From a bacterium (lineage in GTDB: Bacteria > Babelota > Babeliae > Babelales > JABDEC01), in assembly GCA_947481115.1 (NCBI GenBank), contig CANKEI010000018.1, positions 1 to 18,607 of the forward strand: 18,607 nt of DNA, written 5' to 3'. Below are positions 14,789 through 18,607 of this stretch, piece after piece; position 1 is the stretch's first letter, and every line of letters starts with the position of its first letter. The translations under genes were made by a program, and so were the position numbers. The notes beneath the pieces were generated by a model. That model did no database searches. It was given only the letters and a program-made list of their open reading frames with translations, and was not told the DNA's origin.

Positions 14789-14820
14789 AAAAACCTGCTT
14801 ATTTAGGGGCTTTTTTTAGT
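14786..14820 (+). terminator. Possible mutL terminator
   Basis: ACTAAAAA (14786-14793) is complementary to TTTTTAGT (14813-14820), with CCT/AGG pairing inside and a run of seven T residues (14811-14817). The stem is imperfect and AT-rich. It overlaps the -10 element of the next gene's promoter, so its role is uncertain. Confidence 0.4.
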
Positions 14821-14851
14821 ATATTTGTTTAACTTAGGGGTCATGGAATTC

Positions 14852-15511
14852 ATGTCTAAACTATCTAAATTTTTATTATTATTAATTGTTTTTAATGCGC
14901 CGATTGTAATATTGGCTCTAGACTCAGCACCTGCCGTCAGGGTATCACGTGTAGAAGAGGCTGCGGCTCGTAGTCTGATAGGTTTAAGTATGCCACCAGC
15001 TAGGCATACACCAGTGAGTGAAGCAGGTCGAGCTACTGTTTCAGCTTTAGCATGGGATGATGAAGCAGCATCTTCGCCAGTTGGTAGCGTTAAAGAGTCA
15101 GGTGCGATTGCTATTCCGGTGTTTAGTAACAAGGTCGGGGCGCCAGTCAAGGCTACTTTAGCACCTGGTACAGGTGCTAAAAGGATCAACTTTACTACAA
15201 GTTATGCTGCTGCCGTGGCAGCTCCAGTTGCCCGTAAGAAAGCTCGCCTAATAGTTGATACTGGTGATGCTAGTGGTACAAGCGCAGCTCCAATTAAACC
15301 ACGCAGTTCCACTAATCATAGTTGTTCAGTTTGTGGAAAGGGATTTAGATACCCAAAAGAAGTATCTGAGCATGCACATGTGCATACTGGTGCACGGCCA
15401 TATGTGTGTCCACACGCTCCTAAGGGGTGCGATTTTGGCACTACCAGTAATTCTAATCTTCACAGACATTTAAGAAGCAAAACTGCTTGTAAGTTTAAAG
15501 ATCTGAGATAA
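14852..15511 (+). CDS. Secreted protein with eukaryote-type C2H2 zinc fingers, candidate host-nucleus effector
   Basis: The 219-residue protein starts at ATG 14852 (AGGGG upstream; ATG 14843 and TTG 14825 are possible). A signal peptide (MSKLSKFLLLLIVFNAPIVILA, likely cut after residue 22) is followed by about 130 residues of Ala/Pro/Ser/Val-rich, probably disordered sequence. A basic RKKAR (128-132) fits a classical monopartite nuclear localisation signal. Finger 1 is a perfect classical C2H2: C158, C161, F165, H174 and H178 in CxxC-x3-F-x5-V-x2-H-x3-H. The linker TGARPY (179-184) mirrors the Krueppel linker TGEKPY. Finger 2 is less regular: C186 and C193 are six residues apart, then DFGTTSNSNLHRH with H206, and C213 as a possible last ligand. 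Bacterial Ros/MucR fingers have a different spacing. Coding GC and Ala content exceed those of the neighbours. Transfer from a eukaryotic host and a secreted DNA-binding role are inferred. Confidence 0.75.
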   Translation: MSKLSKFLLLLIVFNAPIVILALDSAPAVRVSRVEEAAARSLIGLSMPPARHTPVSEAGRATVSALAWDDEAASSPVGSVKESGAIAIPVFSNKVGAPVKATLAPGTGAKRINFTTSYAAAVAAPVARKKARLIVDTGDASGTSAAPIKPRSSTNHSCSVCGKGFRYPKEVSEHAHVHTGARPYVCPHAPKGCDFGTTSNSNLHRHLRSKTACKFKDLR

Positions 15512-15545
15512 CCAATTAAGTAATTAGTTATGATTGGCTATTTTT
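15512..15545 (+). terminator. Weak hairpin after the zinc-finger gene
   Basis: CCAAT plus TAA (15512-15519) pairs with TTA plus ATTGG (15528-15537), with a two-base bulge, and CTATTTTTG follows. It overlaps the 3' end of the convergent small membrane-protein gene. Termination is plausible but the stem is AT-rich. Confidence 0.4.
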
Positions 15546-15749
15546 GAAATTAAAGTGTTGTTCATAAATTTGGGTGACGACAAATGGAAGTCCGCGTAAG
15601 CCTTGTAATTTTAGGCCATAGTCGATTACCCAAAGTGCTACACCTACACCAATAATATGTAGCACAAATTGGTAGCAAAAAGCTACTAGAATAGCGATAC
15701 CAAGGGTGGTAATTAGTAGACCTAAAGAATTATCAGTTTTTTTGTGCAT
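15528..15749 (-). CDS. Small membrane protein of unknown function
   Basis: The 73-residue protein has one long or two closely spaced hydrophobic stretches (about 9-41), flanked by a basic N-terminus (MHKKTD) and a polar C-terminal tail with LQGLRGLPFVVTQIYEQHF. No signal-peptidase site is obvious, so it is probably an inner-membrane protein. I do not recognise a family. It is convergent with the zinc-finger gene and divergent from the following small gene. The reading frame, AT-rich codon use and hydrophobic pattern support a real gene, though a short one. Confidence 0.55.
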   Translation of the reverse strand: MHKKTDNSLGLLITTLGIAILVAFCYQFVLHIIGVGVALWVIDYGLKLQGLRGLPFVVTQIYEQHFNFKNSQS

Positions 15750-15895
15750 GAGTTTTATGTCGAAATTAATAATTGTGATTTAAATTTTAATAAATCTAAC
15801 TAATCTTATAATCTATAGCAATAATTGTTTTAAATTTTTAACGTATTTTGTGATTTTTTAAGTTAGACTAGATTTTTTGAAACTAATTCTCTATA

Positions 15896-15901
15896 GATAA
15901 T
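15896..15901 (+). promoter_or_regulatory. Possible -10 element for the 67-residue gene
   Basis: GATAAT (15896-15901) matches the -10 consensus at five of six positions and lies about 50 bases before the start codon. The best-spaced -35 is only a T run, while TTGAAA lies too close (13 bases). The 204-base gap from 15750 shows nothing else. Confidence 0.3.
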
Positions 15902-15953
15902 AAGAGTAAAGTCTTAACTTTCTCCATTTTCTCTATCAAAGGAGTTCTATTTT

Positions 15954-16157
15954 ATGGCATATAGTGTTAAATCTAAAAAGAGTGGTAAAACTTACTTCTT
16001 GCATACTAAAGAGGTAACTCTAGCAGCTGGACGTAAACAACGCATCTATTATTTTGCTGGTGTAGCAGAAACTAATGCAATTGATGCATTACCTGAAGGC
16101 TATGAAGTAATGGAAAATGCGCGTACTGGTTTACCGATGTTGCGCAAGAAAAAATAA
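15954..16157 (+). CDS. Small basic conserved-looking protein of unknown function
   Basis: The 67-residue protein has an excellent ribosome-binding site (AAAGGAG at 15939-15945, nine bases upstream) and its own strong terminator. It starts AYSVKSKKSGKTYFLHTKEV, has a GRKQRIYYFAG strand pair, and ends ALPEGYEVMENARTGLPMLRKKK. The small size, the basic ends and the pattern of short strands recall ribosome-associated or single-strand nucleic-acid-binding mini-proteins seen in reduced genomes. I associate this KSKKSGKTYxLH...RTGLPxLKKK pattern with small conserved hypothetical proteins but cannot name a function. The strong initiation and termination signals suggest high expression. Confidence 0.75.
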   Translation: MAYSVKSKKSGKTYFLHTKEVTLAAGRKQRIYYFAGVAETNAIDALPEGYEVMENARTGLPMLRKKK

Positions 16158-16170
16158 GTTTAAGTTCTTA

Positions 16171-16217
16171 AAAAAAATAGACTGAGTTGTTTAATTTACA
16201 GCTCAGTCTATTTTTTT
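16171..16217. terminator. Strong bidirectional terminator
   Basis: AAAAAAATAGACTGAG (16171-16186) and CTCAGTCTATTTTTTT (16202-16217) are perfect 16-base complements, and pairing continues inside (TGT/ACA). The T tract on the right serves the forward 67-residue gene; the A tract on the left serves the reverse-strand M3 peptidase gene. Confidence 0.92.
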
Positions 16218-16228
16218 AATTTAAAATT

Positions 16229-18352
16229 TTATAATCCCATGCTCTTTATAAAAGCAGCTTGAGTTGGTTTGCGGCCCAAGAAATCTTCGATTAATTCATT
16301 GGGATCCTGTGCGCCACCCTTACCAATTACTTTATCGATATATTCACAGCCCATAGTGGGGTTTAATAATCCGCCAGTCTTAATTTTCTCAAAAAGATCT
16401 TTAGCAAAAACATCAGACCACATATAACCATAATATTTAGCAGCATAGCCAGATGAAGCGACATGCCCCCAGCCTTCTACCGTATGATCATTGGTATATG
16501 GTGCGACATAAGGTCTAGTGCTAGCGAAAATATCGAGCATGATTTTTTGCGTATCTTTATTTTGGCCAGCTTTAAAATAGGCCAATGACATACGAGCAAA
16601 ACAGAGTTGACGACAAATAAAGTCCCCAGAGTCAAATTGTTTTAATTTAGCCAGCGCTGTAATGGTAGTTGCTGGTAGTGGTTGACCAGTTTGGTAATGC
16701 TTACTAACTAATTTTAAAATTTTTGGATCAGTTAGCCAATTTTCCAACATCTGTGATGGCATCTCTACAAAATCAGTTTTTACACTAGTACCCGAAAGCA
16801 TAGCTATTTCAGTGGCGCCTAATAAGCCATGTAAGGCATGTCCAAATTCATGGAAAAAAGTTTTGACATCATCGTAAGTCATCAAAGCCAGAGCATCAGC
16901 GGTAGCTTGCGGAAAATTTGCGATTACAGCATTCAGACCTGGCACAATTTGCTGATTAACTTTAATAGTTGGGGCCACTGGAAAACAGGCGGCATGATTA
17001 TATTTATTTTCACGTGGGTATAAATCTAAAATAATATGGCCGATTAATAAATCACCACGATAAACTTCTAAAAGTTCCAAATTTTGGCACCAGAGGTTAG
17101 TTATTTGGCGTTTGAATTTTAGACCCATAAACTGTTCGTAAATTTCAAGTAACTTATTTAAAGTATGCTCTAGGGGAAAATATTCTGAAATTTGAGACAT
17201 ATCTAAATTTAAATTATGTTTTCGATAATTATTTTTAAGATAGCGGACATTCCAGGGATAAACTTGTCCTGCGGTATTTACTAGGTTTGCAGCTTGTGTC
17301 TCAGCAGCTAAAAATAATTTAAATTCTTGGGCGGCTTTAACTTGAGCTTGAGTCATAATGCCATCGATAAAGCGTTCAACAGTTGGAATATTTTGCGCCA
17401 TTTGATCATCTAAATCTAAATCAGTATAACTAGCAAAACCCAAAATTTTAGCTAACTCATCACGCGTGTTAACAATTTGTTGAAATACAGGCTGATTTTT
17501 GGGGTAGGCGATATTCACATAGAAATCAAAAGTTTTTTGGCGTGTTTCAGATACCGTACAATTATCTAAGATCGCTATTAGGGTAGGATGTTGAGCTTTA
17601 ATAATTAATTTACCGTCAGCAGTTTTAGTTAAACTATCAAGTATGTTTTTAGGTGTGCCAGCTAATGCTGTTAAATCAAAACTAATTGTGCGATCTTCAG
17701 TATTAATATTTTTTTGAAATTCTTGCGTTAATTTATTTAGTTCTTGCGTAAGATTTTGGACTTTAGCAAACTCTGATTCTGGTAAATTTAGACCCGAACG
17801 TTTAAAACCAGCCATAGTATTATCAATAAAATAGCTTTGCTGTGAGCTAAGTTTAGTTAATTTATAGTTATTATCAGTATAATTTTTAAGTGCTTGGTAG
17901 AGTTTTTTATTTAAACTTAATCTTATGGTTACTAGATTACTAAGTTCTAGCACAGCTATTTGAGCAGCATTACGCATAGCTTCATCAGGGTGTGTATTTT
18001 CGATAATATTTAACACCCCGCAATTAGCACCGAGCTCATAGCTAACCTGATCAAGTAAGCCAAAAGTATTCTGATAATTTTGTTCAGCAATAGGCGTATC
18101 AATAATTTGAGCGACTTGATCTACCCAAGCGATCGCTTGCGCTTTAATTTTATTTATACCGGCTGCGTCTGTAGGAAATAGTTTAATAATATTTTGAGAG
18201 CTGCTTAATTTTTGAGAAATTTGCGATAATGGCATAGTTTTATGATTGCTAAATAAATGGGGTTGATAAGATACTGCTAGTATAATTAAAGTAATTATAA
18301 TAAACATAATTGTAGCTCCATAAATTAAATACTTAATAGTTAGTTGCTTCAA
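16229..18352 (-). CDS. M3-family metallopeptidase, membrane-anchored
   Basis: M3 zinc peptidases (oligopeptidase A, Dcp, thimet oligopeptidase) cut short peptides. In the 707-residue reading the zinc site is HEFGH (501-505, inside FFHEFGHALHG), and the third ligand E530 (VEMPSQMLENW) lies at the normal 25-residue distance from the second His. The C-terminal substrate motif GYAAKYYGYMWSDVFAKDLF is present. An N-terminal hydrophobic helix (about 8-27) makes this a signal-anchored, probably periplasmic enzyme; cytoplasmic OpdA lacks such a segment. The TTG at 18352 gives the basic start MKQLTIKY. An ATG at 18307 has GGAG eight bases upstream and may be the true start (692 residues), keeping the hydrophobic helix. 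It could recycle periplasmic peptides or process imported host peptides; the subtype is not resolved. Confidence 0.9.
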   Translation of the reverse strand: MKQLTIKYLIYGATIMFIIITLIILAVSYQPHLFSNHKTMPLSQISQKLSSSQNIIKLFPTDAAGINKIKAQAIAWVDQVAQIIDTPIAEQNYQNTFGLLDQVSYELGANCGVLNIIENTHPDEAMRNAAQIAVLELSNLVTIRLSLNKKLYQALKNYTDNNYKLTKLSSQQSYFIDNTMAGFKRSGLNLPESEFAKVQNLTQELNKLTQEFQKNINTEDRTISFDLTALAGTPKNILDSLTKTADGKLIIKAQHPTLIAILDNCTVSETRQKTFDFYVNIAYPKNQPVFQQIVNTRDELAKILGFASYTDLDLDDQMAQNIPTVERFIDGIMTQAQVKAAQEFKLFLAAETQAANLVNTAGQVYPWNVRYLKNNYRKHNLNLDMSQISEYFPLEHTLNKLLEIYEQFMGLKFKRQITNLWCQNLELLEVYRGDLLIGHIILDLYPRENKYNHAACFPVAPTIKVNQQIVPGLNAVIANFPQATADALALMTYDDVKTFFHEFGHALHGLLGATEIAMLSGTSVKTDFVEMPSQMLENWLTDPKILKLVSKHYQTGQPLPATTITALAKLKQFDSGDFICRQLCFARMSLAYFKAGQNKDTQKIMLDIFASTRPYVAPYTNDHTVEGWGHVASSGYAAKYYGYMWSDVFAKDLFEKIKTGGLLNPTMGCEYIDKVIGKGGAQDPNELIEDFLGRKPTQAAFIKSMGL

Positions 18353-18454
18353 GTTAATTTAGTCCCATGCTAGTTATTTACTGGCCCCGCTGAATTGCGA
18401 TTGAAATTTAGTATAAGCTAATTTTTGGATAATCTGAATCTTAGGAGTTTAGCA
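18353..18454. other. Divergent intergenic region with a -10-like element and a strong RBS
   Basis: This region separates the reverse-strand M3 peptidase from whatever begins at the right edge. GATAAT (18428-18433) is a good -10 match without a convincing -35. AGGAG (18443-18447) lies exactly seven bases before an ATG at 18455, so a forward gene was meant to start there. Confidence 0.45.
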
Positions 18455-18532
18455 ATGGGTGCGCCGCAGCAGAAGGCGAAACTGAGTGGAAAAAAAACTC
18501 AGCTAGCTAACGAGAAGCTTTGTGGCAGATGA
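18455..18532 (+). CDS. Possible short ORF or interrupted gene start
   Basis: The ATG at 18455 with its strong AGGAG site opens a 25-codon frame (MGAPQQKAKLSGKKTQLANE then KLCGR) that stops at 18530. Such a short basic peptide is possible. I think it more likely that only the first one or two codons belong to a real gene and that intron-like sequence begins at 18459. The frame overlaps predicted RNA hairpins, which argues against it being a conserved coding region. Confidence 0.25.
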   Translation: MGAPQQKAKLSGKKTQLANEKLCGR

Positions 18533-18607
18533 AGGTAGGTCCTTCGTAGTCGATCTCCAGAGGTAGACTACAAACCGTCTCAAGCGGCTGTTGTTAAGAG
18601 CAATTGG
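18459..18607 (+). mobile_element. Candidate 5' end of a group II intron (domain I, cut by the window edge)
   Basis: From 18459 the sequence starts GTGCGCC, the consensus 5' end of bacterial group II introns (GUGYG; identical to the first seven bases of Ll.LtrB). GC rises to about 50%, against about 33% around it, as expected for structured RNA in an AT-rich genome. Hairpins follow in order: CTGAGT/ACTCAG (18482-18502), an AGCT/AGCT hairpin with an AACGAGA loop near 18505-18520, GAAGG/CCTTC (18531-18545), and GTAGTC/GACTAC with inner pairs (18546-18571). GCCGC (18463-18467) can pair with GCGGC (18584-18588) to close the domain. No reverse transcriptase or domain V can be seen before the edge. 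Another structured RNA is possible. Confidence 0.45.

Noticed and set aside
14803..15189. Reverse-strand 128-residue ORF opposite the zinc-finger gene
   Set aside because: It is a shadow of the Ala-rich coding region, with no ribosome-binding site and no sensible protein pattern.
15255..15473. Second forward frame inside the zinc-finger gene
   Set aside because: It is out of frame with the clear C2H2 pattern and has no motif or start signal.
18459..18607. RNase P RNA, tmRNA or SRP RNA at the right edge
   Set aside because: None of the invariant motifs I know for these RNAs (for example GAGGAAAGUC for RNase P or the GGAUUCGAC start of tmRNA) is present; the group II intron start fits better.
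1..18607. CRISPR array, tRNA or rRNA genes
   Set aside because: No regularly spaced direct repeats, no cloverleaf with a GGTTCRANYCC arm and no rRNA segments were seen.

Overview
The window is AT-rich, densely packed bacterial DNA. Its standard genetic code, Asn/Lys/Leu-rich proteins, secreted polymorphic-toxin gene, Fic gene and secreted eukaryote-style zinc-finger protein suggest a host-associated Gram-negative bacterium. The mix looks most like Dependentiae (TM6/Babeliales), intracellular symbionts of protists. That placement is inference; no rRNA gene is present to test it.

Layout. (1) 1-1463 is a decaying accessory region: a gene remnant carrying a GC-rich, frame-preserving repeat, and a reverse-strand Fic gene with an in-frame TGA exactly at the last arginine codon of its catalytic motif. 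(2) 1612-3934 is a two-gene unit. The first gene encodes a 622-residue secreted protein whose C-terminus carries the full catalytic pattern of the colicin E3/cloacin 16S-rRNA nuclease; the second encodes a putative zinc-ribbon immunity protein. A perfect hairpin closes the unit. (3) 4023-4357 is a 335-bp internally deleted IS3-family element with both inverted repeats. (4) 4471-5019 encodes a secreted Cys-rich coiled-coil protein. (5) 5091-6790, reverse strand, holds the rpsF-rpsR operon with a structured leader, and a LexA/cI-like regulator that lacks both the nucleophile and the cleavage site. (6) 6920-9567 holds rnhB, an overlapping HAS-barrel-like gene and a convergent GT-C-type membrane protein. 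(7) 9711-14744 is a likely five-gene operon: ftsY, prmC, pilM-like, pilN-like, mutL. (8) 14852-15511, behind its own promoter, encodes a signal-peptide protein with an NLS-like basic motif and classical C2H2 zinc fingers joined by a Krueppel-type linker. (9) 15528-18352 holds two small genes and a membrane-anchored M3 metallopeptidase. (10) The right edge (18459-18607) jumps to about 50% GC and looks like the start of a group II intron inserted just after a start codon that has a strong ribosome-binding site.

Housekeeping blocks (translation, SRP targeting, mismatch repair, RNase HII) alternate with islands of probable host- or competitor-directed secreted proteins and eroding mobile elements. 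The strongest candidates for something undescribed are the secreted C2H2 zinc-finger protein, the secreted colicin-E3-type rRNase with its unusual partner, and the possible intron at the right edge.
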